A stretch of 64,000 nucleotides of DNA from Aphodoplasma sp045626925 (GCA_045626925.1 JAZUQZ010000003.1:1-64000), one strand, 5' to 3'; numbered from the stretch's first letter, positions 8,328-17,284 are shown. The notes: a model not told the origin generated them from the letters alone. Translations and numbers: made by a program.

Positions 8328-9386
8328 ATGAAAGATAAAATTGTTTTAACTGATAATAAAAGAAGCTTGCCACTTGATATATTGAGAATAATTGCTATAT
8401 TGGCGGTTATACTTTTACATTCAGCCATGACATTTTTATTATATGAGCCACACACGAGCGAGTATATATGGGGGAGCGTTTTTGACAGTATTTCCCGCCT
8501 TGGTGTACCGATATTTGTTATGATATCGGGCGCATTGATGCTTGATGAAAAAAAGGATGAATCATCACGAGTGTTTTTAAATAGGCATATAAAGAAAATT
8601 GTATTTATTTTTATAGTTTGGACGGGTATTTATTGCGCAAGCACTATATGTATACACCTTATAAACAATGAATCGCTTTCTTTTGAGAATATTATATACA
8701 GTCTTATAGAGGGACCGGCGCATATGTGGTATCTGTATATGATTGTGGGTTTATACTTGGCAACGCCTATTTTGAAAAAGTTTGTCAGTGTTAAAAACAA
8801 AAGGCTTGTTTTATATTATATAGTAATTGCACTTATAATTTCTTTTTCAAAACCGTTTTTACAAATTATATATCCGTATTTTTCACATTCAAAGTTTATA
8901 TACAATACAATTGATGGCTTTTATATGGATTTTTTTAGTGGTTATGTTGCGTATTATTTAACGGGATGGTACATTTTCCATGTTGGCATTGGGAAGAAAA
9001 AATATAGATATATACTATATGCTTTATCAATTGTTTGTGCTTTGACGATTACAATATATGTAATAGTAGCCGGGAAACATCGATTAGTTTATGATAATTT
9101 GAGCTGGTTTGTTTATTTTTATTCGCTAGGGATTTTTGCTTTTGTGTGTGAAATGCTTAAAAATAGAACGCATAACAATGCAGTCATAACAAAGCTTTCG
9201 CAACTAAGCTTTGGCGTATATTTGGTACATATGCTTATATTGAATTTAACAAATGCACTGATGCCCGTTATACAACCGTATGGTATTTTTGTTCTTTTAA
9301 AATTTTTGATTACGGCGCCTGTATCGTATGGGCTATGCTATATAGCATCAAAAATTCCGTTTATAAAAAAGTGTATAAGAATGTAA
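8328..9386 (+). CDS. acyltransferase family 3 integral membrane protein
   Basis: 352 residues with about ten hydrophobic helices. The N-terminal helix carries the family signature LDILRIIAILAVILLH (about 17-32), with the conserved Arg and the catalytic His at its end, followed by GVPIFVMISGALML. These O-acyltransferases (OafA/YrhL/WecH type) acylate cell-surface glycans using a cytoplasmic acyl donor. No extracellular SGNH domain is fused. It follows the membrane fusion protein gene in the same direction. The acceptor is unknown. Confidence 0.85.
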   Translation: MKDKIVLTDNKRSLPLDILRIIAILAVILLHSAMTFLLYEPHTSEYIWGSVFDSISRLGVPIFVMISGALMLDEKKDESSRVFLNRHIKKIVFIFIVWTGIYCASTICIHLINNESLSFENIIYSLIEGPAHMWYLYMIVGLYLATPILKKFVSVKNKRLVLYYIVIALIISFSKPFLQIIYPYFSHSKFIYNTIDGFYMDFFSGYVAYYLTGWYIFHVGIGKKKYRYILYALSIVCALTITIYVIVAGKHRLVYDNLSWFVYFYSLGIFAFVCEMLKNRTHNNAVITKLSQLSFGVYLVHMLILNLTNALMPVIQPYGIFVLLKFLITAPVSYGLCYIASKIPFIKKCIRM

Positions 9387-9393
9387 ACCGAAC

Positions 9394-9424
9394 AAAAGGG
9401 CATTCAATTTCGAATGCCTTTTTT
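9394..9424. terminator. bidirectional terminator
   Basis: Stem of AAAAGGGCATTC with GAATGCCTTTTT (one G-T wobble). Lies between the convergent acyltransferase and LysR genes. Confidence 0.8.
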
Positions 9425-9428
9425 ATAT

Positions 9429-10307
9429 TCATCCTTTATCAATAAGCTTTAAAAATGCTTGTGCCGGAAGGGAAAGCGGATTGTGTTTTAAATATGCATA
9501 GCCAACACTGCGTGGCGGAAGCGGCGGATTTAGTGGCATTTCTTTTATGGAGCTATCATCGAGGCTTTTTGTTGAAAATTCTTTTACAACACATGATATG
9601 CCAAGATGAATAGACGCAAATTGTATCAGCAAATCGTGTACCGCAATTTCGATTTGGGGTGTAAGCTCTATATGTTTTTTTGAAAAATTTTTATCGACAT
9701 AATGTCTTGATGACGAGTTTGTTTCAAGCAATATGAGCGGTTCTTTTGCAATTTCGTCCCATGTATAGCTCTTTTTTATTTTATAGTCGGGTCCACACAC
9801 AAAAATATCGTGTATTTCAAAACAAGGTTTTATGCATAATTCCTCATCATTTGCGGGCAAATTAACAAAAGCAAGCTCTGCTTTTCCTTCTTTTACGAAT
9901 TGTAACAGGCGCGACGAATAAGAATTTGCCATTTCAATGCGAACGCCGGGATAAAGCTTGTGAAATTTTTCAAGATACGGCAGAAGATAATGTTTTGTGA
10001 TTGTATCACCTGCCGCAATAATAAGCGAGCCGCTTTCGAGATGGTGCAACCGAGCCAAAAGAGTTTCACCCTGTTCAATAGCCATGATTGCACTTTCGAC
10101 TTTTTTAAAAAGAAGGTTACCCTCTTTTGTAAGTGTGACGCCGCGCCTTGAACGAACAAAAAGCCTTGTTCCCAAATCATCTTCGAGTTGGCTTATGCAT
10201 TGTGAAATAGCGGATTGTGATATATAGAGATTGCGCGCGGCAGTAGAAAATGAAGCGTGGCGCGCTGTTTCGTAAAAGATTTTGTAATAATCAAGCTTTG
10301 TTTTCAT
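9429..10307 (-). CDS. LysR family transcriptional regulator
   Basis: 292 residues from the ATG at 10307, which has AAGGAG eight bases upstream; the longer frame to 10337 is less likely. The N-terminal winged helix has YKIFYETARHASFSTAARNL and ISQSAISQCISQLEDDLGTRLF, the LysR signature. The remainder is a periplasmic-binding-protein-like effector domain (about 85-290). It is divergent from the CofE-like gene, with about 105 bp between the two starts, and so probably regulates it. Effector unknown. Confidence 0.92.
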   Translation of the reverse strand: MKTKLDYYKIFYETARHASFSTAARNLYISQSAISQCISQLEDDLGTRLFVRSRRGVTLTKEGNLLFKKVESAIMAIEQGETLLARLHHLESGSLIIAAGDTITKHYLLPYLEKFHKLYPGVRIEMANSYSSRLLQFVKEGKAELAFVNLPANDEELCIKPCFEIHDIFVCGPDYKIKKSYTWDEIAKEPLILLETNSSSRHYVDKNFSKKHIELTPQIEIAVHDLLIQFASIHLGISCVVKEFSTKSLDDSSIKEMPLNPPLPPRSVGYAYLKHNPLSLPAQAFLKLIDKG

Positions 10308-10344
10308 ATAAGCACTCCTTATATCAGTTGTAAGCATTATCTAT

Positions 10345-10373
10345 TTTACTTATGTCTATATTTGTATTATAAT
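10345..10373 (+). promoter_or_regulatory. promoter of the CofE-like gene in the LysR divergent region
   Basis: TTTACT (10345-10350), 17 bp, TATAAT (10368-10373). LysR target sites would be expected over or upstream of this element. Confidence 0.65.
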
Positions 10374-10413
10374 GTTAGTGAAAACGAAAGTCAATAGACG
10401 GAGGGATTTTTTT

Positions 10414-11604
10414 ATGGAAAGAAAAGTTGGTACAATTTCAAGAGGTATCCGTTGCCCGATTATTCGCGAGGGCGACGATATGGTAAGCATTGTTGTAGAT
10501 AGTGTTATAGAGGCGTCAGAGTCGGAAGGATTTGAGCTTAGAGATAGAGATGTTGTTGCTGTGACGGAGTCCGTTGTTGCGCGCTCCCAAGGCAACTATG
10601 CATCGATTGATGCGATTGCAAAGGATGTAGAAGCAAAACTTGGTGGCGAAACAATAGGCGTCATTTTTCCGATTTTGAGCCGCAACCGTTTTGCAGTTTG
10701 CTTGCGTGGCATTGCAAAGGGCGCGAAAAAGATTGTTTTAATGCTGAATTATCCGAGTGATGAGGTTGGTAATGCGCTTATCACATTAGACCAGCTTGAT
10801 GATGCGGGTATAAACCCGTATTCAGATGTTTTAGATGAGCAAAAATATCGCGAATTGTTTGGATATACACTTCATCCGTTTACAGGTGTTGACTATGTAA
10901 AATACTACGGCGACCTAATCCGCGAGTGTGGTGCAGAAGCAGAGATTATTTTTGCGAACGACCCACGAGTTATTTTAAGATATACAGATTGTGTACTAAA
11001 TTGTGATATTCATACACGCGCGCGCACAAAGCGTATTTTGCGTGATGCAGGGGCAAGGGTTGTTTGCGGTTTGGACGACATACTTGTATCGCCTGTTGAT
11101 AATAGCGGTTATAACGAAAAATATGGTCTTCTTGGTTCGAATAAATCGACAGAAAATTCTATAAAGCTTTTCCCAAAGGATTGCTTTGATATGGTAAACG
11201 AAATAAAGGCTAACTTTAAAAAGCGTTGTGGCAAGGATATAGAGGTTATGGTATATGGCGATGGCGCGTTTAAAGACCCGATGGGTAAAATATGGGAATT
11301 GGCAGACCCTATTGTATCGCCTGCATATACTGACGGTTTGGAGGGAACACCAAACGAACTTAAACTAAAGTATCTTGCTGATAATGATTTTGCAGATTTG
11401 AAAGGCGAGGAGCTTAAAAGTGCTATCGCGGATGCGATAAAGAAAAAGGGTAGTGACCTTGTTGGAAATATGGCGTCACAGGGGACTACACCTCGCAGAA
11501 TAACTGACCTTATTGGCTCGCTTTGCGATTTGACAAGCGGTTCGGGCGATAAGGGCACACCTATCGTATTGGTTCAGGGATATTTTGATAATATGACAGA
11601 TTAA
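10414..11604 (+). CDS. coenzyme F420-0:L-glutamate ligase (CofE/FbiB-like) family protein
   Basis: 396 residues from an ATG with ACGGAGGG upstream. The N-terminal part shows the CofE-type fold markers RGIRCPIIREGDDMVSIV and DRDVVAVTESVVARSQGNY, and later ANDPRVILRYTDCVLNCDIHT and NSGYNEKYGLLGSNKSTEN. It is longer than archaeal CofE (about 250) and matches the enlarged version annotated in clostridia. These generally lack the other F420 genes, so addition of glutamate to F420 is doubtful; a related amide ligation is possible. A LysR gene is divergent and a terminator follows directly. The function call is family-level only. Confidence 0.75.
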   Translation: MERKVGTISRGIRCPIIREGDDMVSIVVDSVIEASESEGFELRDRDVVAVTESVVARSQGNYASIDAIAKDVEAKLGGETIGVIFPILSRNRFAVCLRGIAKGAKKIVLMLNYPSDEVGNALITLDQLDDAGINPYSDVLDEQKYRELFGYTLHPFTGVDYVKYYGDLIRECGAEAEIIFANDPRVILRYTDCVLNCDIHTRARTKRILRDAGARVVCGLDDILVSPVDNSGYNEKYGLLGSNKSTENSIKLFPKDCFDMVNEIKANFKKRCGKDIEVMVYGDGAFKDPMGKIWELADPIVSPAYTDGLEGTPNELKLKYLADNDFADLKGEELKSAIADAIKKKGSDLVGNMASQGTTPRRITDLIGSLCDLTSGSGDKGTPIVLVQGYFDNMTD

Positions 11605-11607
11605 AAA

Positions 11608-11643
11608 CAATAAAAAAGACGGAATTTTCCGTCTTTTTTATTG
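11608..11643 (+). terminator. rho-independent terminator
   Basis: Near-perfect hairpin around GACGGAATTTTCCGTC with A-tract and T-tract flanks. Ends the CofE-like gene. Confidence 0.88.
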
Positions 11644-11669
11644 CAAAAAATATATGACTATGCTACAAT
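11641..11669 (+). promoter_or_regulatory. promoter of the cysteine synthase gene
   Basis: TTGCAA (11641-11646), 17 bp, TACAAT (11664-11669). It leaves an 80-nt leader in which no riboswitch or T-box signature is visible. Confidence 0.6.
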
Positions 11670-11754
11670 AAAAGTGTTTGGTAAATTGTAAAAAAACGAG
11701 TAATGGTGCATATAATATAACGCATAAATTTTTTTAATATAGATTGGAGAAATT

Positions 11755-12687
11755 ATGATTTATAACAATGTTTTGGAAGCAATAGGTCACACGCCGATAA
11801 TAAGACTTAATAAAATTGTGGATGATGACAGTGCCGAAATTTTGGTAAAGTTTGAAGGCAGTAATATCGGCGGCTCCATAAAGACAAGGACTGCTTATAA
11901 TATGATATGTGACGCTATGAAAGCGGGTAAAATTACAAAGGATACTATTATTGTTGAGCCTACGAGTGGAAATCAGGGCATTGGGCTTGCGCTTTGCGGC
12001 GCGGTAATGGGTATCAAAACGGTCATTATTATGCCTGATTCGGTAAGTGAAGAAAGAAGAAAACTGGTTCGTCATTATGGTGCAGATGTAGTGATTGTTC
12101 ACGATGCGGGCAATATTGGAGAATGTATAAACGAGTGTTTGAAAACTGCCATGAAAATGGCAGAAGAAAACGAAAATGTGTTTATACCACAACAGTTTGA
12201 AAACCCATCAAACCCGCTTGTACATAAGCATCATACAGGTGTTGAGATATTAGAACAGGTTGCAGGGCCGATTCATGGGTTTTGCTCGGGCATTGGCACG
12301 GGTGGTACGATAAGCGGTATAGGCGAGGTTTTGCGCGCACAAAACCCGGACATTGAAATATGGGCGGTCGAGCCTGAAAATGCAGCGATTCTTGCGGGCG
12401 GTTCGATTGGTACACATATCCAGATGGGCATAGGCGATGGCCTTATACCAAAGGTTTTAAATCAAGATATTTACAATGATATTTGTATTATAAGTGACGA
12501 AGAAGCGCTTAAAACATCTCGTGAGCTTGCCAAAAAAGAGGGAATAATGTGTGGCATTTCGAGTGGGACGAATGTTGCAGCGGCGAAAAAGCTTGCTGAA
12601 AAACTCGGCAAGGGCAAGACCGTTATAACGGTTCTTCCTGATACAGCAGAAAGATATTTTTCGACACCACTTTTTGAAGGAGAATAA
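11755..12687 (+). CDS. cysK: cysteine synthase (O-acetylserine sulfhydrylase family)
   Basis: 310 residues, typical CysK length. PLP-dependent beta-replacement enzyme making cysteine from O-acetylserine and sulfide. Visible motifs are the Schiff-base lysine in NIGGSIKTRTA (Lys43, usually SVKDR), the substrate loop PTSGNQG (69-75) and the phosphate-binding GTGGT (181-185), plus QFENPSNPLVHKHHTG. The Asp/Arg of the standard K-D-R is replaced by K-T-R, a small departure. The ribosome site is weak (TTGGAG). Monocistronic, with its own promoter. A cystathionine-type or other beta-substituted donor cannot be excluded. Confidence 0.9.
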   Translation: MIYNNVLEAIGHTPIIRLNKIVDDDSAEILVKFEGSNIGGSIKTRTAYNMICDAMKAGKITKDTIIVEPTSGNQGIGLALCGAVMGIKTVIIMPDSVSEERRKLVRHYGADVVIVHDAGNIGECINECLKTAMKMAEENENVFIPQQFENPSNPLVHKHHTGVEILEQVAGPIHGFCSGIGTGGTISGIGEVLRAQNPDIEIWAVEPENAAILAGGSIGTHIQMGIGDGLIPKVLNQDIYNDICIISDEEALKTSRELAKKEGIMCGISSGTNVAAAKKLAEKLGKGKTVITVLPDTAERYFSTPLFEGE

Positions 12688-12950
12688 TAAACAAGCAAGC
12701 AGTTACTGAACGAGGGGCTATTTGGGGTGGAGTTGTTATATTAGACGGTGATAAAATCGGCTCTGTTGATAACAAGTTTAATATACCAAAGTTATGCTTA
12801 AAGGTGAGATTGCATTTTGATTAGGCAGCGCACTATAGTCATGAAAGCTCGGCGCATGCATCTTGCAAAATTGCACAAAACCTCTGGTGTTTTTGCAGAA
12901 TTTTTTACGTAATTCCGCAATAATTCCGCAAAATTTTTAAAAAAGAAAAA
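12688..12950. other. gene-free stretch with a start-less open frame
   Basis: Between the cysteine synthase gene and the next hairpin. Frame 12690-12824 reads 44 sense codons (AVTERGAIWGGVVILDGDKI and onward) with no ATG, GTG or TTG near its beginning, so it may be a fragment of a lost gene. Further on a direct repeat AATTCCGCAA occurs twice (about 12911-12930). No RNA gene seen. Confidence 0.35.
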
Positions 12951-12989
12951 TAAAAATGCAATTTTTTAAAAAAATATTGCATTTTTATT
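12949..12989 (+). terminator. hairpin overlapping the gdhA promoter
   Basis: Perfect 14-bp A/T-rich stem AATAAAAATGCAAT/ATTGCATTTTTATT with a 13-nt loop of T and A runs. It could terminate upstream transcription. Its 3' arm includes the -35 of the following promoter. Confidence 0.6.
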
Positions 12990-13005
12990 CCAAATGTGAT
13001 AAAAT
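12977..13005 (+). promoter_or_regulatory. promoter of gdhA
   Basis: TTGCAT (12977-12982), 17 bp, TAAAAT (13000-13005), 33 bp from the start codon. Confidence 0.65.
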
Positions 13006-13037
13006 ATGCTCATTATTGTGAAAGGGAGTGCTGACAG

Positions 13038-14381
13038 GTGTCATACATAGAGAAAATTTTAGAAGAATTAAAGAAGAAGAATTCAAATGAGCCGGAATTT
13101 ATCCAGGCAGTTACAGAAGTTTTAGAATCGATTGCTCCTGTAATTGAGAAAAATCCTCAATATGAGGCTGCAGGATTGCTTGAAAGACTTGTTGAGCCTG
13201 AAAGACAAATATTTTTCAGAGTTCCGTGGGTTGATGACAATGGCAAGGTGCAGGTTAATCGTGGATACAGAATACAGTTTAACAGTGCAATAGGACCATA
13301 TAAGGGCGGTCTCCGTTTTGCACCCAATGTGTATTCGGGCATAATAAAATTCCTTGGCTTTGAGCAGATATTTAAAAATAGTCTTACAGGATTGCCAATT
13401 GGTGGCGGCAAGGGTGGCGCTGACTTTGACCCGACGGGCAAAAGCGACGGCGAAATTATGAGATTTTGTCAAAGCTTTATGTCGGAGCTATTTCGCCATA
13501 TGGGTGCAGAGACTGATGTTCCTGCCGGTGACCTTGGTGTTGGCGCAAGAGAAATCGGTTATATGTTCGGACAGTATAAAAGACTTAAAAATGTATATGA
13601 GGGCGTATTGACAGGTAAGGGAATTCCTTATGGCGGTCTTAATGGCAGAACTGAAGCAACAGGTTATGGTATTGTCTTTTTTGCAAGAGAGATGCTTGCG
13701 CATTTTGGTGAGGAGCTAAAGGGCAAAGAGGTTGTAGTTTCAGGTTTTGGCAATGTATCATGGGGCACAGTAAGAAAGCTTAACGAGCTTGGGGCAAAGG
13801 TTGTTACAATTTCCGGTCCTGACGGTTATATATATGACCCTGACGGTGTAACTGCAGGCGAAAAAGAGGATTATTTGTTAGAGCTTCGTGCATCGGGCCA
13901 AAATGTTTGTGCGCCATATGCGCAAAAGTTTAAGAGTGCAAAGTTCTTCCCAGGTCAAAAGCCATGGGGCGTAAAAGCTGATTTGTATATTCCGTGTGCA
14001 ACACAAAACGAGATTACAATCAAAGAAGCAGAAGAAATGGTTAAAAATGGATGCAAATTCCTTTGTGAAGGTTCAAATATGCCTACAACAAACGAGGCTA
14101 TGGCATACCTTGCAAACAATGGTGTTGTAATTGGTCCGTCAAAGGCTGCAAATGCAGGTGGCGTTGCATGCTCTTGTATCGAAATGGGTCAGAATGCCGG
14201 ACATACGGTTTTCTCGCCTGAACAGGTTTATGCACAGCTTGAAAGCATAATGGTAAACATCCACAACAGTGCTGCAAAAGCATCTGAAGAGTATGGTCTT
14301 GGTTATAATCTTGTTGCAGGTGCAAACATTGCCGGCTTTAAAAAGATTGCAGAAGCAATGATGGCACAAGGTATTTGCTGA
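13038..14381 (+). CDS. gdhA: NADP-type glutamate dehydrogenase
   Basis: 447 residues, the size of the hexameric class I enzyme. It reductively aminates 2-oxoglutarate to glutamate. The substrate domain shows IGPYKGGLRF and LPIGGGKGGADFDP with catalytic Lys125, then MGAETDVPAGDLGVGAREIGYM. The nucleotide domain begins near residue 230 with VVVSGFGNVSWGTVRK, and the C-terminal AANAGGVACSCIEM is typical. The start is GTG after AAAGGGAGTG. Own promoter and terminator, so monocistronic. Confidence 0.95.
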   Translation: MSYIEKILEELKKKNSNEPEFIQAVTEVLESIAPVIEKNPQYEAAGLLERLVEPERQIFFRVPWVDDNGKVQVNRGYRIQFNSAIGPYKGGLRFAPNVYSGIIKFLGFEQIFKNSLTGLPIGGGKGGADFDPTGKSDGEIMRFCQSFMSELFRHMGAETDVPAGDLGVGAREIGYMFGQYKRLKNVYEGVLTGKGIPYGGLNGRTEATGYGIVFFAREMLAHFGEELKGKEVVVSGFGNVSWGTVRKLNELGAKVVTISGPDGYIYDPDGVTAGEKEDYLLELRASGQNVCAPYAQKFKSAKFFPGQKPWGVKADLYIPCATQNEITIKEAEEMVKNGCKFLCEGSNMPTTNEAMAYLANNGVVIGPSKAANAGGVACSCIEMGQNAGHTVFSPEQVYAQLESIMVNIHNSAAKASEEYGLGYNLVAGANIAGFKKIAEAMMAQGIC

Positions 14382-14418
14382 TTTTAAAGTAATTTTATAT
14401 AAAATATAAACAATAAAG

Positions 14419-14461
14419 AAAGCACAATTCATAAAATCGCTGGTTTTGTGAATTGTGCTTT
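14419..14461 (+). terminator. terminator after gdhA
   Basis: Long stem AAAGCACAATTCA/TGAATTGTGCTTT, extended by AAAA/TTTT. It lies 20 bp before the yggS start and may form a readthrough barrier. Confidence 0.75.
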
Positions 14462-14479
14462 ATGCAAGGAAGCGATAGT

Positions 14480-15181
14480 ATGAATAACCGCGAGTATGAA
14501 ATATCAGAAAACATTAAGCGTGTACAAGAAAAAATCGCGATAGCGGCACAAAAGTCGGGACGGAGCGAAAAGGATATTACACTTGTTTGTGTGACGAAGA
14601 ACTTTGGTATAGATGACATAAACGCCGCACTTTCATGTGGTATAACGGATATAGGCGAAAATCGTGTCCAGGAAATGTGTGAAAAATATGACAAGGTAAC
14701 GCCTGATATGTGGCATCTTATAGGCCATTTACAAACAAACAAGGTAAAATATATCATAGATAAGGCTGACCTTATCCAATCCGTTGATTCTGTTCGTCTT
14801 TTAGAAGAGATTGAGTCGCAGGCACAAAAAAAGAATGTGACAGCAAATATTTTGTTGCAGGTTAATACATCGGGCGAGCAGACAAAGTTTGGTGCAGAGC
14901 CGGAAAAGATGTATGAGCTTGCTGAAATTGCATCAAATATGAAGCATATAAAGGTGCGTGGGTTTATGACGATTGCGCCCCTATGCGTCAACAATATTTC
15001 AAATACATTACATTTTAGTAACACGCATAAACTCTGTCTTGACATTATGAAAAAGAAATATGATAATATAAATATGGACTACCTTTCTATGGGTATGAGC
15101 GGCGATTTTGAAGAGGCAATTATGTGCGGCTCAAACATGGTAAGAGTTGGTAGTGCAATTTTTGGCAAGAGAGTTTATTAA
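14480..15181 (+). CDS. YggS family PLP homeostasis protein
   Basis: 233 residues. A monomeric PLP-binding TIM barrel of the YggS/PLPHP (YlmE) family, which buffers PLP and has no known catalytic activity. Lys40 in ITLVCVTKNF is the PLP lysine; other markers are IGENRVQEM, WHLIGHLQTNK, LLQVNTSGEQTKFG and LSMGMSGDFEEAI. ATG at 14480 has CAAGGAAG upstream. It heads the sepF-yggT-ylmH-divIVA run, the gene order conserved in Firmicutes and linked to cell division. Confidence 0.93.
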   Translation: MNNREYEISENIKRVQEKIAIAAQKSGRSEKDITLVCVTKNFGIDDINAALSCGITDIGENRVQEMCEKYDKVTPDMWHLIGHLQTNKVKYIIDKADLIQSVDSVRLLEEIESQAQKKNVTANILLQVNTSGEQTKFGAEPEKMYELAEIASNMKHIKVRGFMTIAPLCVNNISNTLHFSNTHKLCLDIMKKKYDNINMDYLSMGMSGDFEEAIMCGSNMVRVGSAIFGKRVY

Positions 15182-15212
15182 ATAATATAATTTGCGATTG
15201 GGGGATGTTATT

Positions 15213-15659
15213 ATGAGTTTTATGGACAAGATGAAATCGGCTATCGGTCTTGGTGACGACGAATATTATGATGAGGACGATATACTAACCGGTGATTATT
15301 ATGACGAACCGGAAGAGGAAACACGCACGGGTGCTTTTGGAAGAAAAAATAAGGTTGTAAACATTCATGCAACAACACAACTTAAGGTTGTAGTTATGCA
15401 GCCTGAATGTTTTGAGGATGCGCGTGGAATTGCTGACCATTTAAAGACAAAAAAACCTGTAATAATGAACCTTGAGGACCTTGATACAGATACTGCAAGA
15501 AGAGTTGTTGATTTTCTAAGCGGTGCTGTTTATGGTCTTGATGGAAATATCCAGAAGGTTGCATCGGGAATATTCTTGATTGCTCCGTATAATGTAAGCA
15601 TTATGGGGGATTTTAAAGACGAACTTAAAAATAAAGGGCTATTCAACTGGACGAATTAA
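15213..15659 (+). CDS. sepF: cell division protein SepF
   Basis: 148 residues. It begins with an amphipathic membrane-binding helix (MSFMDKMKSAIGLG), then an acidic linker rich in D, E and Y (about 17-45). The conserved SepF core follows, with VVVMQPECFEDARGIADHLK and VIMNLEDLDTDTARRVVDFLSGAVYGLDG. SepF links FtsZ filaments to the membrane and arranges the septum. ATG at 15213 has GGGGGATG upstream. It lies 31 bp after yggS. Confidence 0.95.
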   Translation: MSFMDKMKSAIGLGDDEYYDEDDILTGDYYDEPEEETRTGAFGRKNKVVNIHATTQLKVVVMQPECFEDARGIADHLKTKKPVIMNLEDLDTDTARRVVDFLSGAVYGLDGNIQKVASGIFLIAPYNVSIMGDFKDELKNKGLFNWTN

Positions 15660-15704
15660 CAAATGTAGGCGGCTTTGTATAGCACAAAGGATGGGATTTG
15701 ACTT

Positions 15705-15980
15705 TTGATAATCGCGATTGTTATAAACTACCTTTTAGATATAGTAACACTGCTTGTTTTTATCAGGTGTATTCTATCGTGGATACCCGGTTTTTATAAC
15801 AGGTTTGTTGAGGTTGTTTATAAACTGACCGACCCTATCTTGTCGCCCGCACAAAACCTAATCAGCAAGCTTATGGGCGGCAGGTCAATCATGGTTGACC
15901 TATCGCCTATTGTTGTTTTATTTGCAATTCGTTATCTTATAAAACCAATAATATTTACTATTTTAGGGCTATTTATATGA
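15705..15980 (+). CDS. YggT family membrane protein
   Basis: 91 residues with two membrane helices, near 1-22 and 66-88, and the family pattern IRCILSWIPGFYNRFVEVVYKLTDPILSPAQNLI between them. A TTG start is supported by AAAGGATGGGA 8 bp upstream; there is no earlier ATG. YggT/YlmG proteins lie beside sepF in many Gram-positives and are thought to act in division or envelope organisation. Confidence 0.9.
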   Translation: MIIAIVINYLLDIVTLLVFIRCILSWIPGFYNRFVEVVYKLTDPILSPAQNLISKLMGGRSIMVDLSPIVVLFAIRYLIKPIIFTILGLFI

Positions 15981-15995
15981 TGTGGATGGTTATAA

Positions 15996-16775
15996 ATGGA
16001 TAAAAAAATACTTTCAAAAATAGATGACGAGCAAAAACGACTTGCTATATCAAAAATAATAGACACCATAAATTTAGCTTCAAAACATTGTGAGGCTAAA
16101 TTTACTCATTTTTTAGACCCTTCACTGCGTTACTTTTTAGAAAATAAAACGCACTTTGATGTCGGGATAAATGTCAGCTTTTGGGGTGGATACGATGGTG
16201 CTGAACGACAAATACTGTGCGCGACGCCCGAATGGGAGAATGTATCGTTTGAGTTATTCCCTATAAAATGTATAAAGGCTGTGCCATCTGCCTTTGATAC
16301 ACTGACGCACCGCGACTATCTTGGCGCGCTTATGGGGCTTGGTATAGAGCGTGAACAAGTCGGCGATATTATTATTTCAGACGGGTGCGGATATATTTTT
16401 TGTAAAAGCGATATGGCGGATTATATAGTTTTAAATCTTGACAAAGTTGGACGCGGAGGGGTACGCGCCGGCATTGTACACGATTTTGAGACTTTGGTGC
16501 ACCAAAAAGAAGAGAAGATTTTGAGGCTGAGCGTTGCATCGTTACGCCTTGACTCTGTTTTGTCAGGAGCGCTTAATGTTTCGCGCACAATGAGTGCGGA
16601 TTTGATAAAATCGTGCAAAGTTAAGGTAAATTTTGATGAATGTGTAAATTTATCGAAGATTTTGTCTTCTGGGGACTTGATTTCTGTGCGCGGATTTGGT
16701 AGACTAAAGATTGATGAAATTGGTGGCGAAACAAAAAAAGGTCGAAAAGTTATTTTTGTAAAAAGATTTTTATAA
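15996..16775 (+). CDS. ylmH: YlmH-type S4-domain RNA-binding protein
   Basis: 259 residues. The N-terminal domain (about 1-90) has FLDPSLRYFLENK and the central region HRDYLGALMGLGIEREQVGDI typical of YlmH. The C-terminal S4 domain (about 180-259) has LRLDSVLSGALNVSRTMSADLIKSCKVKVN. YlmH binds stalled large ribosomal subunits in Bacillus. It sits between yggT and divIVA, the standard place, 15 bp after yggT. Confidence 0.92.
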   Translation: MDKKILSKIDDEQKRLAISKIIDTINLASKHCEAKFTHFLDPSLRYFLENKTHFDVGINVSFWGGYDGAERQILCATPEWENVSFELFPIKCIKAVPSAFDTLTHRDYLGALMGLGIEREQVGDIIISDGCGYIFCKSDMADYIVLNLDKVGRGGVRAGIVHDFETLVHQKEEKILRLSVASLRLDSVLSGALNVSRTMSADLIKSCKVKVNFDECVNLSKILSSGDLISVRGFGRLKIDEIGGETKKGRKVIFVKRFL

Positions 16776-16794
16776 AATTAAGGGGGATAATATT

Positions 16795-17253
16795 ATGCTA
16801 ACTCCACTTGAGATTGAAAACAGAGAATTTAAAAAGACAATGGGCGGTTATAACCGAGATGATGTAGAAGATTTTATGAGCATGATTTTGGTCGATTATG
16901 AGAAGCTTTATAGAGAAAATATTGCCGCGCGCGAAAAGATTGAAACACTAAGCAGCGCACTTGAAACCTATAAAAATCAGGAGAGCACTATGCAAAATGC
17001 AATTCTTGCAGCACAAAAAGCAGCTGATGGTCTTGCAAAAACTGCAAGTGAAAAGGCCGATTTGATAGTGCATGAGGCACAATCAAAGGCGAGCGACATA
17101 ATACGCGAAGCAAATGATGAAATTGCAAGACTTGAAGCAAAATATGCAGATTTGAAACAGCAGATTGAGAGTTATAAGATGCGTGTTGGCGCAATTATAA
17201 AATCACAGCTTGATATACTTGATGATATAAATTCAAATACTCAAAACTTTTAA
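16795..17253 (+). CDS. divIVA: DivIVA domain cell-division/polarity protein
   Basis: 152 residues. The N-terminal lipid-binding segment reads LTPLEIENREFKKTMGGYNRDDVEDFM (2-28), the DivIVA signature, followed by coiled coil (about 30-145) with heptads rich in A, E, K and I. DivIVA senses negatively curved membrane and recruits partners at septa and poles. RBS AAGGGGGAT. Cotranscribed with ylmH, and 31 bp upstream of ileS. Confidence 0.94.
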   Translation: MLTPLEIENREFKKTMGGYNRDDVEDFMSMILVDYEKLYRENIAAREKIETLSSALETYKNQESTMQNAILAAQKAADGLAKTASEKADLIVHEAQSKASDIIREANDEIARLEAKYADLKQQIESYKMRVGAIIKSQLDILDDINSNTQNF

Positions 17254-17284
17254 TTAGGCAGTAAAAAAGAAAGGACAAAAACCA

